NCBI RefSeq assembly: GCF_009388985.1
Contig: NZ_CP036422.1
Coordinates: 2,184,501 to 2,248,500 of the forward strand
Source of the DNA: Halioglobus maricola
Lineage (GTDB): Bacteria; Pseudomonadota; Gammaproteobacteria; Pseudomonadales; Halieaceae
Reading direction: 5' to 3'
DNA: 64,000 bases
In this document: positions 17,113 to 24,184 of the stretch, in pieces
Layout of the letters: each line of letters opens with the position of its first letter
How positions within the stretch are numbered: position 1 is the first letter of the stretch
Notes under the pieces: model-generated
Databases searched by the model: none
What the model saw: only the letters and a program-made list of their open reading frames with translations
Told to the model about the DNA's origin: nothing
Position numbers and translations under genes: made by a program

Positions 17113-19476
17113 GTGGACGAAAGCACCACAATTGTTGCTAACCGCTACGAGATTATCCGATCCCTCGGGCGCGGAGGAATGGGCGAGGTTTATCTCGCGA
17201 TGGACGTAACCCTGGACAGGGAAGTCGCCATCAAGTACTTGCGGAGTGACCTTCCCGAGGGGGAATGGCGCGAGCGCATGCGCGGCGAAGCACGCTTACT
17301 GGCGCAACTGAATCACCCCAACATCGTTCAGATTCACGACATACTCGATGAAGATGACGTACCAGCGATGGTCATGGAATACGTCGATGGCCGGAACCTG
17401 TTCCTGTATATGCGTGAGCATCGGGTTGACCTGTCGCAGCGGCTGCACTGGCTCGCCCAAATAGCCTCCGGGATAGCCGCGTCGCACGATCAGGGGATCT
17501 GCCATCGCGACCTGAAGGCCGAAAATGTCCTCATCGGGCCTGGCAAAATCGCGAAGGTCAATGATTTCGGCATTGCCAGCGAAGGCGGCGACCCACAGAC
17601 CGACATACTCGCTCTCGGCAATCTTGCCGCCCAGGTATTGGCCGATTGTCGGGAGGCACCGGCTCCCGGCATTCCACTGTTATTAGAGCGTATGTGCGCA
17701 GACAATCTCTCGCGGCGTCCAACCGCAAAAGAAGCCGCACATCAGCTACAACTGGCCTATTACGAATCGACCCAGGAAGAGACACCTCTGCCTGGCCAGG
17801 TTGACGAGCACCAACTGGCTCAGGGGCGCAAAAGAAAGCTGGCTTTCGCAGGCGCCGCCAGTATCGCTATCGCTATTTGCGCGACCTGGTTTTTGACCAG
17901 GCCAGTGGTCGTCAAGAATGTCGCTGTGGCGCCGGCAAGCATTCTCGCCGCTCAGGAATTTGATGACAGGCAGTTGAGGCTTTTGCGTACGGCGCTGAAT
18001 CAGAGCTTGCGGCAGAACGTCATAGACAGCCCGAACCTTGCCCTTGTCAGGTATAGCGAGCAGGAGCTCGAAGCACAGACACCCTCAGAGCTGCTCGCTC
18101 TGCTCGCCGCCGACAGCCTGCTCATACCCACGCTGGATTGTGGCGCACATACCTGCGAACTCGCCCTGGATAGAGTTGAGGCTCCTGATGCCTCAGTATC
18201 GCACCAGCTGAACACAACCCTGCTGCTTGATTCCGCCCTTGACGTTGCTCAGCTTGTCAGCGGTCAATGGCACACTCTATTTCCCAATAGCCGCATGACA
18301 ACTGGGCAAGCGGCAGACGCCATCACCGAAGACGACTACCGGTCCTACCTGAACATCTACCTGGCGCACGAGCAAAGCAGCCTTCCGGCAGTCGAGATGT
18401 TCCAGGATCTAGAATCGCTACTCGAAAGCGCGCCCGCCTATGCACCCGCCTACCGTCTGCTTGCAGACGTGGGCAGCCTCGCCTACCAGACCATGTCAGA
18501 CCCCAAGTATCTGGAAGCAATGGAGCGCCAACTTGAAAATGGTGATCGGCGTGTATCCAGCCCTCAGGCCCTGGACTATGCCTGGTTCGATTTTTACCAG
18601 GCCAGCGGCGATATAGAGAAAATGCGCTCCACCCGGGCCCGCATTATCCAGCACGACCCAAACCCGGTGTTAGCAAACTACATGCAGGGAGATATAGAGA
18701 GCGCGGCACTGAACTTTACTGCTGCGGCTCAAAATTATCAGCGAACACTGGACCTGCAACCGACCAGCGACCACTACTACCAACTAGGCAGAAGCCTCTA
18801 CTTTTCCGGTGACTCGTCCGCCGCTGTCGATGTGCTCGAGAGCCTGGTTCAGCGCTTTCCTTATCATGCCCAGGGCCTGAACCTGCTTGCGATCATTCAA
18901 TTCGAAAAATGGGAGCTTGCCGAGGCCATATCGAACTGGGAGCGCAGCCTGGCGGTGCGGGACGACCCTCTGGTGCGCAGCAATCTCGGAAGTGCCTACC
19001 TATACCTCGACGACTACGACACCGCCAGAGAACAATTCATCAAAGCCTATAGTGCAGATAGCCAGGATGCGGTCATGGTTCTGAATCTTGCCGACGTCGA
19101 ATCTCTGCTGGGTAACATCGCGAGAGCCAATGCACTTTATGGCGAGCTTGTAGAGCGTTATCGAGCCGAGGATCCAATGGTTTTTCCTGAGGCCGCAGCG
19201 CAAGCCGCAGCGCATTTGGGCTTGTACGAGCAGGCGCTGGGCATTGTTAAAAACCAGGAAACAGACTTCAACGGAAATCCCTTGAAGAACTTTTCAGATG
19301 CGCTGGTCTATACGATCGCCGGGCAAACGATATCAGCGTTGGTCGAAGTGGACAGCGCCATTAAAGCGGGCCTTGCTGCACAATTCTTCGACCTCCCCTG
19401 GTTCGACCGACTGTGCGCCGAACAGCGCTTTGTTCAAATTATGAGCGAGGGCGCAAATAGCGCCCGCTGTCCCTGA
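17113..19476 (+). CDS. Membrane Ser/Thr-type protein kinase with periplasmic TPR domain (paralogue 1), lacking the activation segment
   Basis: This 787-residue protein starts at a GTG. The Hanks kinase domain spans ~11-220: glycine loop LGRGGMGEVY (18-27), VAIK lysine K41, alphaC Glu ~E59, HRDLKAEN (131-138), DFG at 151-153. Only ~11 residues separate DFG from the alphaF Asp (TDILALG, D164) where ~35 are normal, so the activation loop, P+1 loop and APE motif are missing. A transmembrane helix at ~244-262 places the C-terminal half, with about four TPR-like repeats (~440-720), outside the cytoplasm. The C-terminus FDLPWFDRLCAEQRF is conserved in the second kinase at 24185-26563. Catalytic residues are intact, so ATP binding is likely; canonical peptide-substrate docking is not. 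It ends 1 bp before the convergent crotonase gene. Confidence 0.88.
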   Translation: MDESTTIVANRYEIIRSLGRGGMGEVYLAMDVTLDREVAIKYLRSDLPEGEWRERMRGEARLLAQLNHPNIVQIHDILDEDDVPAMVMEYVDGRNLFLYMREHRVDLSQRLHWLAQIASGIAASHDQGICHRDLKAENVLIGPGKIAKVNDFGIASEGGDPQTDILALGNLAAQVLADCREAPAPGIPLLLERMCADNLSRRPTAKEAAHQLQLAYYESTQEETPLPGQVDEHQLAQGRKRKLAFAGAASIAIAICATWFLTRPVVVKNVAVAPASILAAQEFDDRQLRLLRTALNQSLRQNVIDSPNLALVRYSEQELEAQTPSELLALLAADSLLIPTLDCGAHTCELALDRVEAPDASVSHQLNTTLLLDSALDVAQLVSGQWHTLFPNSRMTTGQAADAITEDDYRSYLNIYLAHEQSSLPAVEMFQDLESLLESAPAYAPAYRLLADVGSLAYQTMSDPKYLEAMERQLENGDRRVSSPQALDYAWFDFYQASGDIEKMRSTRARIIQHDPNPVLANYMQGDIESAALNFTAAAQNYQRTLDLQPTSDHYYQLGRSLYFSGDSSAAVDVLESLVQRFPYHAQGLNLLAIIQFEKWELAEAISNWERSLAVRDDPLVRSNLGSAYLYLDDYDTAREQFIKAYSADSQDAVMVLNLADVESLLGNIARANALYGELVERYRAEDPMVFPEAAAQAAAHLGLYEQALGIVKNQETDFNGNPLKNFSDALVYTIAGQTISALVEVDSAIKAGLAAQFFDLPWFDRLCAEQRFVQIMSEGANSARCP

Positions 19477-19477
19477 A

Positions 19478-20272
19478 TCATCCCCGTGCTCGCTGCTTCA
19501 ACGCGGCCAGGCGTTCGCCCATCGCGGAAACATCGATGGCATCGTTATAGCGATTGGACCTGTCTCCCTCCATCTCAAGCGCATCGCCGAGGCTGCTCTC
19601 CCAACCCTCGTTCATCATCGCCTTGATTTCACACAGTGCCTCAGGCAGGCAGGTCGCTATCTGGTGCGCGGTATCCAGTGCCTGGCTCAGCAGTTCGTTG
19701 TCGGGGCATACCTTGTTAACCAGCCCCCACTCCATACCCTGGGCGGCACTGAAATAGTCGCCCGTAAAACTGATCTCGCGAGCGCGATTAATGCCGACAA
19801 GGCGCGGCAGCTTTTGTGACAAGCCCCAGCCTGGTATAAGACCGACCCTTGCGTGCGTGTCTGCAAACTTTGCGCTTTCAGCGGCATAGAGGAAATCGCA
19901 GGCGAGTGCGATCTCGAAGCCGCCAGTAACCGCGAAACCATTTACGGCGCCAACAATAGGTTTGCGGCATTGACTGAAAGCCGTCATCACCCGACTCCCC
20001 GGCCCCATGTTGCCTTCACTCATCAAACCGTTGCCACCAGACAATTCTTTCAAATCGACGCCGACGGTAAATGCCTTGCCACGGCCGGTGAGTACGACAG
20101 CGACGATGCTGTCATCTGCATCCACCCGACCGAGAGCTTCTATCAGGCCGTTGAGCAGCGCCACACTGAGAGCATTGAAGCTCTCAGGCCGATTCAACTC
20201 AATCAGCGCGACGCCCTCACCCCGGCTCAACACTAGCTGCCCGTCTGCCAATTCCTCTATGTGATCAAACAT
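19478..20272 (-). CDS. Enoyl-CoA hydratase/isomerase (crotonase) family protein
   Basis: This 264-residue crotonase has VALIELNRPESFNALS, the oxyanion-hole region GRGKAFTVGVDLKEL, and the second oxyanion/active-site region VGAVNGFAVTGGFEIALACD, followed by FADTHARVGLIPGWGLSQKL. It carries an acidic residue where Glu144-type residues sit in this family, so hydratase activity is plausible, but crotonases vary widely. A strong AGGAGG ribosome-binding site lies 9 bp before the ATG. The divergent acyl-CoA dehydrogenase and SDR genes suggest a shared role in acyl-CoA oxidation. Reaction not fixed by sequence alone. Confidence 0.9.
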   Translation of the reverse strand: MFDHIEELADGQLVLSRGEGVALIELNRPESFNALSVALLNGLIEALGRVDADDSIVAVVLTGRGKAFTVGVDLKELSGGNGLMSEGNMGPGSRVMTAFSQCRKPIVGAVNGFAVTGGFEIALACDFLYAAESAKFADTHARVGLIPGWGLSQKLPRLVGINRAREISFTGDYFSAAQGMEWGLVNKVCPDNELLSQALDTAHQIATCLPEALCEIKAMMNEGWESSLGDALEMEGDRSNRYNDAIDVSAMGERLAALKQRARG

Positions 20273-20333
20273 CGTCTGTTTTCCTCCTATTGCTTATCAA
20301 TTCCATCAATGTCGAAACATTATTGAAATAAAT

Positions 20334-20346
20334 TTGAACGATTCAA
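20334..20346. promoter_or_regulatory. Short palindrome in the divergent acyl-CoA promoter region
   Basis: TTGAA-CGA-TTCAA is a perfect 5-bp-arm inverted repeat in the 127-bp space between the crotonase and acyl-CoA dehydrogenase genes. It could be an operator for a fatty-acid regulator (TetR/PsrA type), but the short arms make chance occurrence possible. Confidence 0.25.
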
Positions 20347-20399
20347 GGTGCAACCATAACATCATCAGCTTCCAAGAAACGTGACACAGGAATAGCACC

Positions 20400-21623
20400 A
20401 TGTACCAATTTAGTGATCGCTCGCGGGAATTGCAGGCACGGCTACAGCAGTTCATGGATGAATATATCTATCCCAACGAAGACGCGTACCACCGGCAACT
20501 CAATGGGGCGGAGAACCGCTTTGGCGCACTGCCACTCATGGACGAGCTAAAAGCGAAAGCAAAGGACGCGGGCCTGTGGAATCTCTTTGTACCTCCTTCA
20601 CTGGCGCAGTTCGTCGATCACGAGGGGCTCAGCAATTTCGATTACGCCCCCCTGGCCGAGGCTATGGGCCGTGTCTTGTGGAGCCCGGAGGTGTTCAATT
20701 GCAATGCTCCGGACACTGGGAATATGGAGGTGTTCATGAAATACGGCAGCGAGGCACAACAGGCGAAATGGCTGACGCCGCTGCTTGACGGAGAGATACG
20801 CTCAGCCTATGCCATGACCGAACCACAAGTGGCTTCATCCGATGCCACCAACGTCGAGCTGCGCATAGAACGCGACGGAGACGAATGGGTACTAAATGGC
20901 CGCAAATGGTTTATCACCAACGCAATGTACGAGCGGACCAAGATCTTCATCGTCATGGGCAAGTCGGACCCCGGTCACGAGAGCCGCCACAAACAGCAGA
21001 GCCAGGTGCTGGTTCCCAAAGGTACTCCGGGGCTGAAAATTGTTCGACCGCTGACCACCCTCGGATACGACGATGCCCCCATTGGCCACGCAGAGCTGCG
21101 TTTTGACAACGTGCGCGTACCGGCAGAAAACATACTGCTAGGCGAGGGTCGTGGTTTTGAAATCGCACAGGGCCGCCTTGGCCCCGGCCGCATTCACCAC
21201 TGTATGCGCCTGATTGGCATCGCCCAGCGCTCGCTGGAGCTTGCCTGTGCACGCAGTGTGAGTCGGACCACCTTCGGGCGGACTCTCGACCGGCACCAGT
21301 CTGTCCGCGAAGACATTTCCAAGAGCTTTTCAGAGATAGAAATGGCGCGCCTGCTGGTGCTTAAAACCTGCGCAAAAATGGACGAAGCCGGCCCCAAGGG
21401 TGCCATGGACCTGATCGCGGCCAGTAAAACAAGCGTTCCAATCATGATGCAGCAGGTTATTGATCGCTGCATGCAGTTGCACGGAGCCGGAGGTCTCACT
21501 GAAGACTACTGCATGGCCGAGGGCTTCAACTATGCGCGCTGGTGCCGCCAGGCTGATGGCCCGGACCAGGTGCACCAGATGGCACTTGGGAAAATGGTCA
21601 TCAAGCGATTCACAGAGGAATAG
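20400..21623 (+). CDS. Acyl-CoA dehydrogenase family protein (ACAD10/11-like)
   Basis: This 407-residue flavoenzyme has FAD/substrate-loop motifs YAMTEPQVASSDATN and WFITNAMYERTKIFIVMGKSDP, the LGPGRIHHCMRLIGIAQRSL helix, and the C-terminal MQLHGAGGLTEDYCMA. It catalyses alpha,beta-dehydrogenation of an acyl-CoA, passing electrons to ETF; the etfBA and ETF-quinone oxidoreductase genes are later in the window. The length and SRTTFG/Q-R pattern suit the ACAD10/11-like branch, often linked to 4-hydroxy or branched acids. Start ATG follows AGGA. It is followed 4 bp later by the SDR gene, so they form an operon. Confidence 0.92.
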   Translation: MYQFSDRSRELQARLQQFMDEYIYPNEDAYHRQLNGAENRFGALPLMDELKAKAKDAGLWNLFVPPSLAQFVDHEGLSNFDYAPLAEAMGRVLWSPEVFNCNAPDTGNMEVFMKYGSEAQQAKWLTPLLDGEIRSAYAMTEPQVASSDATNVELRIERDGDEWVLNGRKWFITNAMYERTKIFIVMGKSDPGHESRHKQQSQVLVPKGTPGLKIVRPLTTLGYDDAPIGHAELRFDNVRVPAENILLGEGRGFEIAQGRLGPGRIHHCMRLIGIAQRSLELACARSVSRTTFGRTLDRHQSVREDISKSFSEIEMARLLVLKTCAKMDEAGPKGAMDLIAASKTSVPIMMQQVIDRCMQLHGAGGLTEDYCMAEGFNYARWCRQADGPDQVHQMALGKMVIKRFTEE

Positions 21624-21627
21624 GACT

Positions 21628-22407
21628 ATGGCCCAAGGCATGGATGGACTGTTTTCGCTTGAAGGTAAGGTGGCGCTGGTAACAGGTGCCTCCAGCGGGC
21701 TTGGAGCGCATTTTGCAAAAATACTGGCAGCTGCCGGGGCCACGGTCGTGGCCGCCGCCCGGCGTCAGGAAAAGCTGGAAACGCTGGTCGCTGACATCAC
21801 TGCCGCCGGCGGGCAGGCTGCGGCAGTGGGAATGGACGTTACGGATGCCGCGAGTGTCACCGAGGGAATCGCCGACATCGAGCAGACTCACGGCGGCATA
21901 GACATCCTGGTAAACAACGCCGGGGTGGCTGGATCGCGGTATAGCCTCAACGTCACTGAAACCGAATTCGATCATATTATGAACGCTAACCTGAAGGGTG
22001 CCTGGCGCGTTGCCCAGGCCGTAGCCCGACTGGCCAGCGCCAATGAACGCTGCTGCAGTATCATCAATATTGCCTCCATCCTGGGTTTGAGAGTTAGCTT
22101 CGGCGAGAGTGTTTATGCTATCTCCAAGGCAGCCGTCGTGCAGATGACCAAAGCCATGGCGCTGGAGCTAGCGCCCAAGGGTATTCGAGTCAACGCCATC
22201 GCCCCGGGCTATTTTGCTACCGAGATGAATAGCGAGTACCTGAATTCTGACGCCGGGCAGGCCTACCTGAAGGGAACTCCGGCGGGACGAATGGGGGATA
22301 TCGACGAACTGAGCGGCCCGCTCTTGCTTTTGGCCAGTGAGGCCGGCAGCTTCGTTAACGGGGCCATCCTGCCTGTCGACGGCGGCCACCTGGTAAAAGC
22401 GCTGTAA
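21628..22407 (+). CDS. Short-chain dehydrogenase/reductase (SDR)
   Basis: This 259-residue classical SDR starts at ATG 21628, just after the acyl-CoA dehydrogenase stop; a longer in-frame extension overlaps the upstream gene and is not credible. Motifs: cofactor loop TGASSGLG, NNAG (ILVNNAGVAG), catalytic Ser in IINIASILG, YAISKAA (Tyr-x-x-x-Lys), and IAPGYFATEMN. It probably oxidises a hydroxyacyl or related alcohol with NAD(P)+. Operon position after an acyl-CoA dehydrogenase and opposite a crotonase suggests the 3-hydroxyacyl step of a beta-oxidation-like pathway. Confidence 0.92.
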   Translation: MAQGMDGLFSLEGKVALVTGASSGLGAHFAKILAAAGATVVAAARRQEKLETLVADITAAGGQAAAVGMDVTDAASVTEGIADIEQTHGGIDILVNNAGVAGSRYSLNVTETEFDHIMNANLKGAWRVAQAVARLASANERCCSIINIASILGLRVSFGESVYAISKAAVVQMTKAMALELAPKGIRVNAIAPGYFATEMNSEYLNSDAGQAYLKGTPAGRMGDIDELSGPLLLLASEAGSFVNGAILPVDGGHLVKAL

Positions 22408-22444
22408 GGCAAATGTAATATCACGTAATTGCCGCTGGGAACCC

Positions 22445-22492
22445 TTGTAAGCGATGCTGAGCTTACTCCGTTGGAGCAATAACAGCTTACAA
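22445..22492 (+). promoter_or_regulatory. Mutually exclusive hairpins in the leader of the 139-aa gene
   Basis: TTGTAAGC (22445-22452) can pair with GCTTACAA (22485-22492), enclosing a CTCC-GTT-GGAG hairpin, or its GTAAGC can pair with the nearer GCTTAC (22461-22466). The element lies just before the AAAGGG/GTG translation start of the next gene, so it could act as a switch or an operator repeat. Confidence 0.35.
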
Positions 22493-22513
22493 ACACCAAG
22501 AAAGGGCACAGCA

Positions 22514-22933
22514 GTGATTATCAGCCTTGATATCAAGGATTACGCCGAAGTTCAGCACATGTTCCGTCGTTATCCCCGCGCGATTTATGGCCTGGCCATG
22601 CCTTATACCCACGAGAGTGTGTTCTCCGATATCCTCGCCCAGGGCGAGGATTTGTTCATCTCCGCCCACGGCAGCCCCGACTCGATTGGTCATCCGCTGA
22701 GTACGCCTCGTTTCGACGCGGCCGAACTAGCTCAATGGCTGCAGGAAAAGGTGGTGCCCTGTAACTTCTTCGGTAATATCTATATTGCCGCGCCCGGTGC
22801 TGACCAGAAGTTCATCAATGCCCTGCTCGATCAACTCGGCGAAGAATTTGAGGGCCGTGTTCACGGTCTATTCGATTTCGCCTACAGCCAGATCATGCCC
22901 CCCAGTCGCGGTGACTGGGTTCAGGCAGCCTGA
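22514..22933 (+). CDS. Conserved-looking protein of unknown function, 139 aa
   Basis: I do not recognise this family. GTG at 22514 is chosen because AAGG lies 9 bp upstream; an in-frame ATG at 22454 falls within the hairpin region. The protein is soluble, alternating beta and alpha: a strand ending in a His-Gly pair (DLFISAHGSPDSIGH, His52), a helix FDAAELAQWLQEKV, a strand GNIYIAAPGAD, and a helix KFINALLDQLGEEF. The beta-strand/HG/beta-strand order recalls clan CD caspase-fold proteins, but the second strand lacks the catalytic Cys, so any peptidase link is weak. It sits alone between the SDR gene and the FHA-kinase cluster. Confidence 0.8.
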   Translation: MIISLDIKDYAEVQHMFRRYPRAIYGLAMPYTHESVFSDILAQGEDLFISAHGSPDSIGHPLSTPRFDAAELAQWLQEKVVPCNFFGNIYIAAPGADQKFINALLDQLGEEFEGRVHGLFDFAYSQIMPPSRGDWVQAA

Positions 22934-22963
22934 AAAACACCCAGTAAACGCCAGGCAAAAAAA

Positions 22964-22983
22964 AGCGGCCATCCCTGGCCGCT
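22964..22983. terminator. Intrinsic terminator-like hairpin
   Basis: Perfect 8-bp stem AGCGGCCA-TCCC-TGGCCGCT 30 bp after the 139-aa gene. Eight A residues precede it, so the U-tract is on the minus-strand transcript; on the plus strand only a weak TAATTT follows. It probably ends + strand transcription and blocks antisense reading. Confidence 0.6.
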
Positions 22984-22997
22984 AATTTCCGCGTGGT

Positions 22998-23084
22998 GTG
23001 CATTCCCATGCACGGTGTTATCCTGCCTCTATCCTTCAACCAGCGCTATTACGCCTAATTACAGGCAATAGGGGTAAGCTGGTT
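22998..23084 (+). ncRNA. Tandem hairpins upstream of the FHA-kinase operon (possible structured leader or small RNA)
   Basis: Two separate folds are visible. GTGCAT-TCCC-ATGCAC occupies 22998-23013. At 23038-23084, AACCAGC pairs with GCTGGTT around an inner TATT..GCCT / AGGC..AATA stem. The span is non-coding and ends about 110 bp before the FHA gene. I recognise no known RNA family; it may be a 5' leader or a set of operators. Confidence 0.35.
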
Positions 23085-23192
23085 GCACTGTTCAGGGAAT
23101 TCGACTATTTTCGTCGGAGATATAGGGGAGCTTGATCCTGATACCGGCTAGATCACGGAAGATTGGCCAATTAATAGACAAGGCGTGGTTCC

Positions 23193-24179
23193 ATGGCGCA
23201 ATTGCGCGACACTAACACTAAGCGAAGCTTCTCGCTCCGCACTCACCATACTATCGGCCGCTGCGCGGAACGTTCCGATACGGTGGTGAGCAGCCCAATT
23301 ACTTCGAGAATTCACCTTTCCATGGAATGGGACGGAGACCACTGGAATGTGCGCGATCTATCCAAAAATGGCACCTGGCTAGGTGCTAAACGTCTACAAC
23401 CCAATGAGAGCGTACCTGTGCGGCTTGGCGACACCATTCATGTCGGTGCCCCCGACATGCCGCCGCTGGAGTTCATAGACGACCAGCCTCCCAGTTCTGG
23501 CCTGATTGCCACCACAGACGACACCCCGGATTTGCCTCTGGAGCCTTTTATATTCCTGCCCAGTGCGGATAACCCACAGGCGGTGCTCATTTATTCCTAC
23601 CACCGCCACTCCTGGCTACTGCACCCGATGGAGCACGACAATGTGCAATCCAATGAGCGGGTTATCCACCATGGTGATTACCTTCGCTATGGCGGACACG
23701 AGTGGCAGGTATTTCTTGCTGAGACCGAACAGGTCACTGAGATCAATATCGCGCCAGAAAAGAAGCTCGAGGATATCGAGTTTATCTTTGACCTCAGCCG
23801 CGACGAGGAGAACACAGGTCTGCAGCTCCAGTTCGGCAGCAAACAGGTGAACCTGGGGGAACGCAGCCATCATTACCTGCTGATGCACCTGGCACGAATC
23901 CGCGCAGCAGACGCTGGCAATGGCTACGACCAGAAAACCCAGGGCTGGATCGATAACGAGCAGCTCAAAAAAGATCTGGGCATGGATATGCCACATATCA
24001 ACATCATGATTTTCCGCGCCCGCAAGCAGATTACGGAAAATCTCGAACACACCCTCGACTCCGACCAGCTGATCGAGCGTGGCAAAGGACGGATGCGCTT
24101 CGGCAGTCCGAAATTCAGAATCTTCAAAGGCGAGAGCCTGGCCTACGCCCTCCCCAGCGCTGACGCCTCAGTACGGTAA
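23193..24179 (+). CDS. FHA-domain protein with C-terminal winged-helix domain
   Basis: This 328-residue protein has a clear forkhead-associated domain at ~15-95 with the phosphothreonine-binding residues HTIGR (G22-R23), TSRIH (S38, R39, H41) and KNGTW (N59-G60). A second, degenerate FHA-like sandwich covers ~118-178 (VIHHGDYLRYGGHEWQVF) without those residues. The C-terminal ~205-305 resembles an OmpR/SARP-type winged helix (HYLLMHLARIRAAD, IFRARKQITENL, LIERGKGRMRFG). It is therefore a likely phospho-dependent DNA-binding effector. The kinase gene begins 5 bp after its stop, so the kinase is the obvious partner. The second and third domain calls are weaker than the first. Confidence 0.87.
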   Translation: MAQLRDTNTKRSFSLRTHHTIGRCAERSDTVVSSPITSRIHLSMEWDGDHWNVRDLSKNGTWLGAKRLQPNESVPVRLGDTIHVGAPDMPPLEFIDDQPPSSGLIATTDDTPDLPLEPFIFLPSADNPQAVLIYSYHRHSWLLHPMEHDNVQSNERVIHHGDYLRYGGHEWQVFLAETEQVTEINIAPEKKLEDIEFIFDLSRDEENTGLQLQFGSKQVNLGERSHHYLLMHLARIRAADAGNGYDQKTQGWIDNEQLKKDLGMDMPHINIMIFRARKQITENLEHTLDSDQLIERGKGRMRFGSPKFRIFKGESLAYALPSADASVR

Positions 24180-24184
24180 GGCGC

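Noticed and set aside
22514..22933. Caspase-like (clan CD) peptidase
   Set aside because: Only the His-Gly dipeptide fits; the strand that should carry the catalytic Cys reads IYIAAPGAD.
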